Shown in pieces: positions 49,783 through 59,248 of a stretch of DNA of 64,000 nt (position 1 is the stretch's first letter; the number at the start of each line of letters is the position of its first letter). Both the position numbers and the translations under genes were made by a program. The notes under the pieces are model-generated. The model made no database searches. It was not told the DNA's origin and was given only the letters and a program-made list of their open reading frames with translations. This DNA is from Pedobacter sp. Leaf250 (GTDB taxonomy: Bacteria; Bacteroidota; Bacteroidia; Sphingobacteriales; Sphingobacteriaceae). The stretch spans positions 124,001 through 188,000 of the forward strand of contig NZ_CAKLBU010000005.1 in the NCBI RefSeq assembly GCF_920984735.1, written 5' to 3'.

Positions 49783-51594
49783 ATGATGAAAAATAATTTA
49801 AATGTCCGCAACACCTTCATAGCGATCGTTGCTTTCGCTTTTACATTAGTCTTTATAAATGCTTGTAAAAGAGAATCACTTACTTTAACCACAACAGATG
49901 ATGTAAATATTACCGGCTACCTTAGCCGCTATCCTGAACAGTTTTCACTCTTCAAGCAAATCATTGATCGATCAGGAACAACAGGTTTTTTGGGTGCATA
50001 TGGAAAATATACTTTGTTTGCTCCGGATAACATTGCGGTTACTGCCTGGTTAAAAGCAAATAACAAAGGCAGTGTAAACGATCTTTCGCCAGATGAGTTG
50101 AAAAAAGTAGTTACTTTTCATTTGCTTCCTGACACAGTTGCAACCAATAAATTTACTGATGGCAAATTACCACAAATAACTTTGTACGGTCAATATCTGC
50201 AAACAGGTGCAGTAAATCAAGGTGGGGTAAGCAGTTATGTGGTAAACAAATTAGCCAAGGTTACAAAATCAAATATCAGGGTTGGAAATGGCATTATCCA
50301 CGTATTGGATCATGTACTTAACCCAGCTGTGTTAACATTGGCAAAAAGCATTGAAGCCAATTCACGCTATACTTATTTTACACAGGCACTTAAAGAAACC
50401 GGATTTTACGATTCCTTAAATATTGACGGTGCTGCGGCAAAAGATACCACCCGAAGGTTTCAAACACTGATATTGGAATCAGACTCGGCCCTCAGGGCAG
50501 CAGGTTACGCAAGTTATACAAGTTTCAAAAATCGCTACTCTAAAACAGGTAATCCAAAAAATCATGCTGATAGTTTGTGGTTGTACATGGCTTATCATAT
50601 TTCAGCCGGACCATCTTACATACCAGACATTATTACTTCTCCAGCTATATACACTTTGGCGCCTAAAGAAATCATTACCACAAAATTCTCAGGACAATCA
50701 GTATTGCTTAACGAGGATGAATTTAATGGTATAGTAGAGCCGGGTGTAGAAATTAACCGAACTTTTAGCGATGTAACCGCTTCCAACGGTGTATCTCATG
50801 AAGTGAAGAAACCTTTTGCCATCAAAGTAAGGGTTCAAACAGCAGTCTATTTTGATCTGGCAGATCAGGCGGAGCTAAAATCAAATCCGAAATGGAGAGG
50901 AGCAGCTTCCGCAAATATTTTTCTGATCGCTAATGGTGGCAGTATTGCTTCGGGCATTAATTTTAATAACCCAACAAAACTTACTACCACAACACAATAT
51001 GATTATTATGCTATAGCACCTGCACCTAGAAGATACAATGGTGGCGATTTACTAACCTTATCTATGGGTCCAAACACCGCCAGAGCACAATGGGTAGAAT
51101 TTAGAACACCAATGTTAGTGAAAGGCAGATATAAAATATGGATATGTTATGGTCAGAATGGAAACGGAGTGCTTAGCCAGGTTGGCGTAGATGTTGGCCG
51201 AACTGGCGAACAGGTAATGCCTACTTTACTTGATTTCAGACAGAGTCTTTCTACATCTGGCGTTACTTCGGCTACCTCAAGTCTGGCCTCAGCCGATCCA
51301 TTGATGCTGACCAATGGATTTAAAAGATACATTGCTACTACAGCAGAATATGCTGGTACAGTTAGGGGAGAGCAACCCGTTACCGGTACAGGTTGGGATA
51401 CCATGACGGGCAGATTAGTAGGAACCGCTGATATTCAAACAACCGATAGGCATTGGGTAAGAATTACGATGCTTCCAGGTGGTAGAGAAGGAAGTGGGAA
51501 TACTTATTTAGATATGATTCACTTTATCCCAATTGATGATGATCAGAATTATCCACGTTTTTCTACATCAGGTACACTTTTTAAAAGACCATAA
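49783..51594 (+). CDS. FAS1 lipoprotein with C-terminal beta-sandwich domain
   Basis: A 603-residue lipoprotein with lipobox INAC (C28; the second Met is an equal start). One clear FAS1 module at about 45-180 (KYTLFAPDNIAVTAWL ... NGIIHVLDHVLNPA) and a second, degenerate one at about 185-320. Residues 350-600 form a beta-rich domain resembling DUF5108/galactose-binding folds (ARAQWVEFRTPMLVKGRYKIWICYG, TTDRHWVRITMLPGG). That C-terminal domain could bind sugar. It is 4 bp after SusD copy 1, so it occupies the usual SGBP position of a SusCD operon. Function unproven. Confidence 0.8.
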   Translation: MMKNNLNVRNTFIAIVAFAFTLVFINACKRESLTLTTTDDVNITGYLSRYPEQFSLFKQIIDRSGTTGFLGAYGKYTLFAPDNIAVTAWLKANNKGSVNDLSPDELKKVVTFHLLPDTVATNKFTDGKLPQITLYGQYLQTGAVNQGGVSSYVVNKLAKVTKSNIRVGNGIIHVLDHVLNPAVLTLAKSIEANSRYTYFTQALKETGFYDSLNIDGAAAKDTTRRFQTLILESDSALRAAGYASYTSFKNRYSKTGNPKNHADSLWLYMAYHISAGPSYIPDIITSPAIYTLAPKEIITTKFSGQSVLLNEDEFNGIVEPGVEINRTFSDVTASNGVSHEVKKPFAIKVRVQTAVYFDLADQAELKSNPKWRGAASANIFLIANGGSIASGINFNNPTKLTTTTQYDYYAIAPAPRRYNGGDLLTLSMGPNTARAQWVEFRTPMLVKGRYKIWICYGQNGNGVLSQVGVDVGRTGEQVMPTLLDFRQSLSTSGVTSATSSLASADPLMLTNGFKRYIATTAEYAGTVRGEQPVTGTGWDTMTGRLVGTADIQTTDRHWVRITMLPGGREGSGNTYLDMIHFIPIDDDQNYPRFSTSGTLFKRP

Positions 51595-51653
51595 ATAATA
51601 GCCGGAGAATTTTCCCCCGGCACATTAAAATTCTAACCAAAAGAATATTCTCA

Positions 51654-53096
51654 ATGAAACTAAATATATTCAATACCCTATTGCTGCTCAGTGCTTTAAT
51701 TTGGCTCAATGCTTGCAAAAACGTAATGGAAGAGCATACGGAAATTGTGAATGTTGATAACACAATCGACGTTTTTCAAAAGGTAGCTGCTGAGCCCAAC
51801 TTAAGTAAATTCAGTGATTTTTTAAGAAGCACTGGCTACGATAAATTGTTGGCTTCATCACAAAACTATACCGTTTGGGCGCCCACAAATGATGCTTTAG
51901 CGACATTAGACGTAGCCATTTCATCTGACCCAGCTAAGCTGAAAGATTTTGTAGCGAACCACATTGCCTTAACCACTATTGCTAAACCAAAAAGCATTTC
52001 TGATACATTACGGGTTCAACTGATCAATAAGAAATTTGCGAGCCTGATTGGCAGTAGCTTTGAAGATGCAGGTGTGATTGGCAATGGTTCATTTGTAAAA
52101 AATGGTGCGGTTTACACCATTAACAAAGCAATACCAACAAAGCAAAATATTTGGGAATATATGCTTTCGAGTAATGATGCGCCTGTTCAAACAAATTATA
52201 TCAGTAATATCACAACAATGGTTGTTGATACTGCAAATGCAGTTATAATAGGATATACCAGCTTAGGTGCGCCGATTTTTGCACCCAATCCACCAATGGT
52301 TTCCAGAAACCTTTATTGGTCATTGGTAGCCGATCTTAGAGCAGAAAACCAGCAGTACACGTTTTTTATGCTGCAGGACGCAGCTTTTAACAGTGAAACA
52401 GCTAAGCTAACACCATACTTTTCTGTTAACGATAAATTGGGGCTTGTTGCTGATTTTACAGTAAAGGGAATCTATAGTGCAGATAAGTTGCCCGATACCT
52501 TAACATCAACCCGTGGTGTTAAAATCCCTGTTAGTAAGGCCGCAGTAGTAAAATCTTACCGGGCAAGCAATGGTATTGTTCACGTCATGAGTGCTCTACC
52601 TTTCAGGCTTAAAGATAAAATCCCTGTTTTCAAAATCGAAGGAGAAAACCCATCAGGTTTTCGTTCTGATCGTACCGGAAATACCTATTACCGTACAAAA
52701 CTTGACAATTTAGGTGTTCAATATAAAGATATTGAAGTTTACAGCCATGGTGTTTCCGAATACTTTATTCGGTATTTACGCGGAGGAATTCCGGTAGTTA
52801 AATATAAAGTTTATGCAAGGGCAATTTCTGGAGCAGCTGGTGATGCTCAAGTAGCAAATTTTACACAACGCTACTTTATATATAATCCCCTAACATCAAC
52901 GCCAACTGTACCTGTGTACGATTTATTCGCAACGCAAACAGTAACACCGTTAAATTACAATGAAGTTCTACTCGGAGAATATACCCCCAAACAATACGGT
53001 CTGTTAGATTTAAGGCTTACTGCTGCAGCAAGCGCTGCGGTAAACGTTAACACGCTCATATTGGATTATTTGAGATTCGAACCTATTCTTCCATAA
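51654..53096 (+). CDS. FAS1 lipoprotein with DUF5108-like C-terminus
   Basis: A 480-residue lipoprotein with lipobox LNAC (C21). FAS1 module at about 35-165 (NYTVWAPTNDALATLD ... NGAVYTINKAI), a degenerate second module (about 165-325) ending in SNGIVHVMSALPF, and a C-terminal beta domain (about 330-480) ending in VNTLILDYLRFEPILP. It resembles the neighbouring FAS1 protein in layout but is shorter. It lies 59 bp after that gene, with a weak GC-rich hairpin (GCCGG/CCGGC, 51602-51622) in the gap, and 13 bp before SusC copy 2, with which it is probably functionally paired. Confidence 0.8.
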   Translation: MKLNIFNTLLLLSALIWLNACKNVMEEHTEIVNVDNTIDVFQKVAAEPNLSKFSDFLRSTGYDKLLASSQNYTVWAPTNDALATLDVAISSDPAKLKDFVANHIALTTIAKPKSISDTLRVQLINKKFASLIGSSFEDAGVIGNGSFVKNGAVYTINKAIPTKQNIWEYMLSSNDAPVQTNYISNITTMVVDTANAVIIGYTSLGAPIFAPNPPMVSRNLYWSLVADLRAENQQYTFFMLQDAAFNSETAKLTPYFSVNDKLGLVADFTVKGIYSADKLPDTLTSTRGVKIPVSKAAVVKSYRASNGIVHVMSALPFRLKDKIPVFKIEGENPSGFRSDRTGNTYYRTKLDNLGVQYKDIEVYSHGVSEYFIRYLRGGIPVVKYKVYARAISGAAGDAQVANFTQRYFIYNPLTSTPTVPVYDLFATQTVTPLNYNEVLLGEYTPKQYGLLDLRLTAAASAAVNVNTLILDYLRFEPILP

Positions 53097-53109
53097 TCTG
53101 AATTAAAAA

Positions 53110-56100
53110 TTGACTATGTATAATTTTACCATCATAAAAAAAAGAATTTCACTTGTGTTTTTTGCACTGGTGTTTGCAACTGCGGCTTTTGCCCAACAAA
53201 CAGACACTACAACAACAGATACCAGTAAATACAGTACAGATACCACAACCGTTAAGGTAAAAGTTAAAAAACTTGTTGGCCAAAAAATAACTGGAATAGT
53301 GGTAGATGGTGTTTCCAACAAACCTGTTATCGGCGTTAAATTAACCGTTACAGATTTTTCTGGTGCACTAACCGATGATAAAGGCCGTTTCTCTATCATT
53401 GTTCCCGATTTCAACGCAACCATTATTATAAGCAATATTGGCTACCACACTAAATTGTTAGCTGTACACAAGGGTAAGTTAGCAACCATTAAAATTTATC
53501 CAAGCAGTTATGCCTCATTGTTTACTGAAGTGGTTTTGCCATCAGGTACAAAAAACTTGGCCAGAACTTCATCAGCCATAAATTTTTCTAATCCACAAGG
53601 TGGATGGACAACTAGTGCAGAAACGCCCGATAGCTATTTGCAAGGTAGAATGGCTGGGTTGAATGCGATCAGAAGATCGGGAACGCCAGGAGTTGGTGCA
53701 GATTTATTTGTAAGAGGTTTTACATCACTTTATGCCACCAACCAACCACTTTATGTTGTAGATGGAATGATTTTCGATGCCAACTCCTACGGTTCGTCTT
53801 TAACTGCTGGTCACCGAAATAACCCTTTACAATTTATTGATGTACATGATATTGAGAGCGTTAGTTTAATTAAGGATGCCGCAGCTTCAACAGTTTACGG
53901 AACCAAGGCAGCCAATGGCGTAATGATTATAACAACCAATCACGCGAAGGACTTAGCCACTCAAATAGATTTTGCTGCCTACAGCAGCATGAATCTTGTA
54001 CCACGTCAACTTTCGGTAATGAATGCTGGCGACTTTAGAACTTACCTTTCTGATGTTTTGCAAAGCCGCGGGTTGACTAGTAGTGCCATCGCTGCATTGC
54101 CTTACATGAATGATGATCAAAATCAAGCGACGAATCCAACTTACGCCATGTATCATCAGAATACTGATTGGCAAAAAGAAGTTTTCAAGCGCAGCTTTAA
54201 TCAAAACTATTTCTTAAAAGTAAGTGGTGGAGATAACATAGCGAAGTATGCCCTTTCGGCCGGATATTCAAAAAATAAAAGTGTAATTGATTCAACCAAC
54301 AATACCAATTATCACATGCGTTTTAACAGTGATTTGAATCTGACGAAAAAACTTCAGGCCAATACGAATTTATCATTCAGCTATACAGAACAAAGTTTGA
54401 AAGATCAGGGAATTGCGCCTCGTACCAATCCTATATTTTTATCGTTAGTCAAAGCGCCTTTTTTAGCTAAAAATGAAATTAGTGCTAGCGGGGCGGTATC
54501 GCCGAATTTGGCAGATGCTGATACTTTGGGAGTAAGTAACCCAAGAGCATTGATTGAAAAAGGTTTAAATCAGAAAAAAGCTTATCGTTTCTTCGGAAAT
54601 ATTGTTTTTAATTACGAATTCAATAAAAATTTTAAACTTTCTAACCTAACGGGATTAACATATGATAAAACTCAGGAAACTTTATTTATCCCTCGTAAAG
54701 GTGTAACTGATGAAGTTTTGGATAACACCATTGGCGATAGTAAATTGGGTTCTCAGGTAATTCGTTATTCCAATGTTTTTAACGATTTACGTTTCGCTTT
54801 CAATAAAACATTCGCTAAAGATCACAGCTTAAATATGAGCTTGGGAACACGCTACTCACAAAACTCAAGCGAGCAGGATTTTGCAATTGGTTATAACTCG
54901 GCTACAGATGTATTGATCAGTATTGGAAATAGTAATGCTGCATTAAGATTTTTTGGTGGCGATATTGGCAAATGGAGTTCATTGAATACCTATTTTACTA
55001 CCGATTACAGCTTTAAAGACAAATATTTTTTAAGTCTTGCACTTGCAGCTGATGCTTCCTCACGCTTTGGTAGAAACGATGGAACTCTATCAGCAAGTAC
55101 TTCAGGATACGGATTAAATCTTTTCGGTGGAAAAACGGCCCTATTACCTGCTTTAAGTGGTGCATGGATTGTTTCTTCTGAAGATTTTATGCAAACTTAC
55201 AAAGGTGTTGATCTTTTAAAATTACGCATGAGTTATGGCATCGTTGGCAATGATGATATCGGTAACTACAATAATAGACAATATTACGTTTCACAGAATT
55301 TATTAGGTCTTCAGGGCTTGGTTCGTGGTAACATAGCCAATCCAAATATCCAGTGGGAACGTGTTGCAAAGTTTAATGCAGGTGTAGATGCCTCGTTTTT
55401 TAACGAACGTTTGAGCATGAGTTTTGACTACTTTGTACACACCACAACTAAAATGCTTGCCTATATGCCGGTTACTTCAATCGGCGGTATCGATTCTTAC
55501 ATCGATAACCAAGGTGGTATGCAAACCAACGGCTTTGATTTTGGTTTAAATGCTCGGGTAATCAACAAAAAAATTAAATGGGATTTAGGTGTGAATCTCG
55601 GTTTATACAGAAATAAAATCCAAAGTTTGGCTGGTGGAAATGATATCCTAACCACCTATGCCAACGGTACATATTTGACCAGAGTTGGTCAGGCGGCCAA
55701 TTTATTCTATGGTCAACGTACCAATGGCGTTTACGCTACCGATTCAGAGGCTGCAGCTTCCGGTTTAGCCATTGTGAATAGTGCTGGCGTTTCGGTACCA
55801 TTTAAAGGTGGCGATATGAGGTTCATTGATACGAATGGCGATAAGATTATTAATGCTTCAGATCGTGTGGTGATTGGTAACCCAAATCCAGATCTTTTTG
55901 GAAGTATTAATAATACTTTTGGTTACAAAAACTGGACACTGGATCTATTGGTTTCTTTTGTATTAGGAAACGATGTTTATAACTATACACGTTCTGTATT
56001 GGAATCCGGAAATTCATATTACAATCAATCGGAAATCATGCGGAACCGTTGGAGAGGCGAGGGGCAGGTTACCAATGTTCCAAAAGCAAGCTTTGGCGAT

Positions 56101-56376
56101 CCGATGGGCAATGCTCAGTTTTCTGATCGTTGGATTGAAGATGGGTCATACTTACGCTTACGTTCTGTAAACTTAACTTATAATGTGCCTTTGAAAACCA
56201 AAGCCATCAAGTATGCAAGAATTTACGCGACCGGAAATAACTTACTTACACTAACCAAATATTTGGGTTACGACCCTGAGTTTAGTGCTACCAGCAGTAT
56301 TTTTACACAAGGGGTTGATACTACTTTGGAACCGCAATTCAGATCGGTTCAGTTGGGTGTTAGAATTGGTTTATAA
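53110..56376 (+). CDS. SusC/RagA-type TonB-dependent outer-membrane receptor, copy 2
   Basis: A 1088-residue importer with signal ISLVFFALVFATAAFAQ, then an unusual threonine/lysine-rich linker (TDTTTTDTSKYSTDTTTVK, about 34-52) before the carboxypeptidase-like domain (GIVVDGVSNKPVIGVKLTV). Plug motifs are SYLQGRMAGLNAIRRSG and DLFVRGFTSLYATNQPLYVVDGM; the barrel ends VQLGVRIGL rather than in F. No STN domain. It has low similarity to copy 1 in barrel loops, suggesting a distinct ligand. SusD copy 2 follows after 18 bp. Confidence 0.93.
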   Translation: MTMYNFTIIKKRISLVFFALVFATAAFAQQTDTTTTDTSKYSTDTTTVKVKVKKLVGQKITGIVVDGVSNKPVIGVKLTVTDFSGALTDDKGRFSIIVPDFNATIIISNIGYHTKLLAVHKGKLATIKIYPSSYASLFTEVVLPSGTKNLARTSSAINFSNPQGGWTTSAETPDSYLQGRMAGLNAIRRSGTPGVGADLFVRGFTSLYATNQPLYVVDGMIFDANSYGSSLTAGHRNNPLQFIDVHDIESVSLIKDAAASTVYGTKAANGVMIITTNHAKDLATQIDFAAYSSMNLVPRQLSVMNAGDFRTYLSDVLQSRGLTSSAIAALPYMNDDQNQATNPTYAMYHQNTDWQKEVFKRSFNQNYFLKVSGGDNIAKYALSAGYSKNKSVIDSTNNTNYHMRFNSDLNLTKKLQANTNLSFSYTEQSLKDQGIAPRTNPIFLSLVKAPFLAKNEISASGAVSPNLADADTLGVSNPRALIEKGLNQKKAYRFFGNIVFNYEFNKNFKLSNLTGLTYDKTQETLFIPRKGVTDEVLDNTIGDSKLGSQVIRYSNVFNDLRFAFNKTFAKDHSLNMSLGTRYSQNSSEQDFAIGYNSATDVLISIGNSNAALRFFGGDIGKWSSLNTYFTTDYSFKDKYFLSLALAADASSRFGRNDGTLSASTSGYGLNLFGGKTALLPALSGAWIVSSEDFMQTYKGVDLLKLRMSYGIVGNDDIGNYNNRQYYVSQNLLGLQGLVRGNIANPNIQWERVAKFNAGVDASFFNERLSMSFDYFVHTTTKMLAYMPVTSIGGIDSYIDNQGGMQTNGFDFGLNARVINKKIKWDLGVNLGLYRNKIQSLAGGNDILTTYANGTYLTRVGQAANLFYGQRTNGVYATDSEAAASGLAIVNSAGVSVPFKGGDMRFIDTNGDKIINASDRVVIGNPNPDLFGSINNTFGYKNWTLDLLVSFVLGNDVYNYTRSVLESGNSYYNQSEIMRNRWRGEGQVTNVPKASFGDPMGNAQFSDRWIEDGSYLRLRSVNLTYNVPLKTKAIKYARIYATGNNLLTLTKYLGYDPEFSATSSIFTQGVDTTLEPQFRSVQLGVRIGL

Positions 56377-56394
56377 TTGATAATTGATAAAAAG

Positions 56395-58146
56395 ATGAAG
56401 ATGGATTTTAATAAAAAAGTTATTGCCCTTTTAGCAGTAGCCCTGCTTGCAACAGGTTCATGGTCTTGCAAAAAAATAATTGATGAGGCTCCAGAGTCTA
56501 CACTTGATAAATCAAACGCTTATCGCAACTCAACAGATGCTGATGCGGCAGTAATTGGCATTTATGGTCAGTTTTTAAGTTTGCAAAAAACATATATTCT
56601 CCAAAATGAGTTAAGGGCTGATTTAGTAAGCGTAACCGCGAATGCCGATCCTGATTTGAAACAATTGTCGAATCATAGTGCCACAAAAGACAATCCTTAT
56701 GTAGATCCAAGGCCTTATTACAAAGTGATTTTGAATTGTAACGATGCGTTGAAAAACTTCCAGTTGATGCGGGAGGATTTTCGGATGAGCGTTGATGAAT
56801 ACAATAAACACTTCTCTGATATTGGAGCATTAAGAAGCTGGATTTATTTACAGTTGGGTATCCAATATGGCAGCGTTCCTTACATTACTGATCCGATAGA
56901 AAATGTGGAAGATATTAAGAATTTAGCGGCTCATCCACGCATTTCGTTTGAAGATCTTTTAACTAAACTGATTGATTTTACGGAAAAATTGCCTTACAAA
57001 GAAGTATACGCTTATCCAACTGGCAATCCATTGGTTATCACTATTGATGGAAACAATACACAAAAGATATTCATTTGTAAACCATTCGTATTGGGCGATT
57101 TATATCTATGGAACAATAATTATCTGAAAGCAGCAGAAAATTACAGCAAAATCTTAAACATAGAAAATAATAATACCAATATCAATATTGCTTTTGATGC
57201 TTATAAGGTGGTATATTCAGGAGGATCAGCTTATAACGATCAGGCGGTACGTTATGCCAGATATCAGGATGAGAGTTCTTTGTTGTATGACCAAGGTTGG
57301 AAGACCATGTTCAGTGCTCAAAATACCAACATCGTATGGAATTCTGAATTTTTCTGGGGGATCCCTTATAGTTCAAGTTTCAAGCCAGGTAATCCAATGA
57401 TTGAATTTTGTTCTCCCTTATACGGTAAATACTTGATCAAGCCATCACAAGCAGCTATTGAGAATTGGAATGCACAAAGACAGTATAGTGGAATCCCTTA
57501 TGACGCCAGAGGAAAATTATCTTATGAAACAACAGCCTCCGGCCCGGCAATCACAAAATTAATAGATAATGTTACTCCGGTAACAAACCTGAACAAAGGT
57601 GGAAAATGGGGCATTTACAGAGCTGCATTATTGCACTTGCGTTTTTCGGAAGCGGCAAACCGAGATGGCAAAACGAAGTTGGGTTGGGCTTTACTAAACA
57701 TTGGCATTGCCAATACGTTTTATACTGGTACGCGATCGGCAACTGGATCACCAACTCCAATATCATTTGAAGAAATTAACACGATGCAAACCCCATATCC
57801 CGCACCATACTATTTGGACGCAAGAAACAATAATGACTATAAAAGTCCGTGGTATCGGAACACCGGTGTTCGAAATCGAGCGGGTGTGACAGCATTAGAT
57901 ATTAGTCTACAAAATGATATGATTGGCTTAGAGGGTAAACTAATTGATGAGGCTGCTTTGGAATTGGCGTTTGAAGGAAATCGTTGGCCGGATTTGGTTC
58001 GCATTGCCCGCCGACAAAACAACCCTGCCTTCTTAGCTGACCGGGTTTATCAGAAACTTTTAAAAGATGGCGACCCCTCTGCAAGTGCAGCAAGAGCAAA
58101 ACTTTTAAATCCTGCCAATTGGTATTTGCCGTTTGAATGGAAATAA
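56395..58146 (+). CDS. SusD/RagB-type glycan-binding lipoprotein, copy 2
   Basis: I start at ATG 56395 (MKMDFNKKVIALLAVALLATGSWSC), with lipobox Cys at residue 25; a TTG-initiated frame from 56377 is longer but needless. The 583-residue protein has the SusD beginning KKIIDEAPESTLDKSNAYRN, the SWIYLQLGIQYGSVPYITD helix and the C-terminal LIDEAALELAFEGNRWPDLVRIARR. It is larger than copy 1, with inserts in the middle (about 230-400), which often carry the glycan-binding platform. It is the last gene of the uptake operon; a strong hairpin terminator begins 8 bp after its stop codon. Confidence 0.93.
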   Translation: MKMDFNKKVIALLAVALLATGSWSCKKIIDEAPESTLDKSNAYRNSTDADAAVIGIYGQFLSLQKTYILQNELRADLVSVTANADPDLKQLSNHSATKDNPYVDPRPYYKVILNCNDALKNFQLMREDFRMSVDEYNKHFSDIGALRSWIYLQLGIQYGSVPYITDPIENVEDIKNLAAHPRISFEDLLTKLIDFTEKLPYKEVYAYPTGNPLVITIDGNNTQKIFICKPFVLGDLYLWNNNYLKAAENYSKILNIENNNTNINIAFDAYKVVYSGGSAYNDQAVRYARYQDESSLLYDQGWKTMFSAQNTNIVWNSEFFWGIPYSSSFKPGNPMIEFCSPLYGKYLIKPSQAAIENWNAQRQYSGIPYDARGKLSYETTASGPAITKLIDNVTPVTNLNKGGKWGIYRAALLHLRFSEAANRDGKTKLGWALLNIGIANTFYTGTRSATGSPTPISFEEINTMQTPYPAPYYLDARNNNDYKSPWYRNTGVRNRAGVTALDISLQNDMIGLEGKLIDEAALELAFEGNRWPDLVRIARRQNNPAFLADRVYQKLLKDGDPSASAARAKLLNPANWYLPFEWK

Positions 58147-58153
58147 AATTAAC

Positions 58154-58194
58154 TTAAATAGGCTTTTACCAATAAAAGGTAAAAGCCTATTTAA
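58154..58194 (+). terminator. Strong intrinsic terminator of the SusC/SusD operon
   Basis: TTAAATAGGCTTTTACC (58154-58170) pairs perfectly over 17 bp with 58178-58194 around loop AATAAAA, and the sequence continues into TTTTC. It is immediately downstream of the last SusD gene. Confidence 0.9.
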
Positions 58195-58261
58195 TTTTCA
58201 GAAATCACGAGCATTAAATAGTAAAATTTTTTCTATATAAATGTTATTTTTATTAGTAAAT

Positions 58262-58307
58262 AAATAACAGTGCAGGACGCTATACCAACGCCTATAATTT
58301 AAATTTG
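58262..58307 (+). promoter_or_regulatory. Half-degenerate copy F of the PUL promoter element with perfect -7 box
   Basis: The second half-site GCAGGACGCT (58272-58281) fits the consensus, while the first, AAATAACAGT, does not. Exactly 18 nt downstream is TAAATTTG (58300-58307), a perfect TAnnTTTG box. The identical spacing argues that it belongs with copies A-E. The next gene starts 440 bp away, beyond a hairpin terminator. Confidence 0.45.
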
Positions 58308-58313
58308 TCTAAA

Positions 58314-58636
58314 CATTAAAAACTGCTGATGATTTAAAGTTATCCTCACTAATCAAAGGCTTTTTAACCAGATATTCAAGAAACAATAACAAATATCGAG
58401 TTACTTAGTTATCGATGTATATTATTACCCAAACATTCTAAATGGAGTGAATAATATTAATCGATTAGGTTAAGGATAAAAACATTTCAAGCTTTAAATT
58501 ATTAAAGAGACTATAAAATTTAAAAACGGAATTCAAGTTCAGCAAAGGCTGAACATTAAAAAATTATCTGACTCATAACAGGTATATATTTGGTTAGAAA
58601 AAAGGACAATTCCGGATGGGTTGTCCTTTCTTATTT
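58314..58636 (+). ncRNA. Candidate small RNA between promoter F and a hairpin terminator
   Basis: Transcription from the -7 box at 58300-58307 would start near 58314 and meet the hairpin at 58601-58629, giving an RNA of roughly 320 nt. No open frame of useful length or protein character lies in it. A second -7-like TATATTTG is at 58583-58590. The region is AT-rich and I recognise no known RNA family. It could equally be the leader of the lipoprotein gene or a relic. Evidence is only the promoter-terminator pairing. Confidence 0.25.
58601..58629 (+). terminator. Intrinsic terminator-like hairpin in the 58-kb gap
   Basis: AAAGGACAA (58601-58609) and TTGTCCTTT (58621-58629) form a perfect 9-bp stem with an 11-nt loop, followed by CTTATTTT. 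It stands between promoter copy F and the small lipoprotein gene at 58751. Confidence 0.65.
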
Positions 58637-58750
58637 TAGCACAAGCTATACGTCATTCGTTTCAAAATTATTGCTGAATTTCAAATTACAATGTCTATTA
58701 ACTTGCTAATTTACATCGTATTAGTTAATTTTATGATCTAACTAATGATT

Positions 58751-59206
58751 ATGAAATACACAATCTTATTTTTAGTATTCATCTCCTCTTTAATGGCTTG
58801 TAGGAAAGGCGAAGATTCCGAGGGCAATGAAATAATTAATGGAAAATGGTCTACAGGAGGTTATGATATTATATTATATGATGCTTCTGGCGCTGTTGTG
58901 CGTCACACTGTTGCTGATGCGATTAAAAGTTACTGGGCATTTGATAATCTTCAGATTAAATTCTCCAATGATATTAACGCAGATGTGCAAACTTCAGATT
59001 ATAAAGTAATGAATATGCTTGGGGCTAAAACCCTTTTCATCGAGAATAAGGACATTACTTCATTTCAAAATTGGACAATTGCAGAACAGACCAGTAATTA
59101 CATGATTATATCAGCTATCATTAAAGATAAAACACAATTGACCTATGGACAAAATCAAGTGGCAGCGAAAGGTTTAAAAACTATTTATCTCAGTAAAGTA
59201 CTGTAG
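58751..59206 (+). CDS. Small lipoprotein of unknown function (lipocalin-like size)
   Basis: A 151-residue predicted lipoprotein starting MKYTILFLVFISSLMAC; an ATG two codons earlier (58745) is possible. The lipobox is SLMAC with RKGEDSEGN after the cysteine, acidic and charged as in surface-exposed Bacteroidota lipoproteins. The remainder alternates short beta-like stretches (INGKWSTGGYDIILYD, YWAFDNLQIKFSNDI, NWTIAEQTSNYMIISAIIKDKTQLTY), suggesting a small beta-barrel of lipocalin type. I do not recognise the family. It is flanked by a terminator upstream and promoter copy E downstream, so it is probably monocistronic. Confidence 0.65.
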   Translation: MKYTILFLVFISSLMACRKGEDSEGNEIINGKWSTGGYDIILYDASGAVVRHTVADAIKSYWAFDNLQIKFSNDINADVQTSDYKVMNMLGAKTLFIENKDITSFQNWTIAEQTSNYMIISAIIKDKTQLTYGQNQVAAKGLKTIYLSKVL

Positions 59207-59248
59207 CAAGTTGCCCGTTCTCAAAGTCAGTTTTTACAATTATTCGTT

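Noticed and set aside
51601..51625. GC-rich hairpin between the two FAS1 genes as a terminator
   Set aside because: The stem is only five pairs (GCCGG/CCGGC) and no T-run follows; the genes on both sides appear to be one operon.
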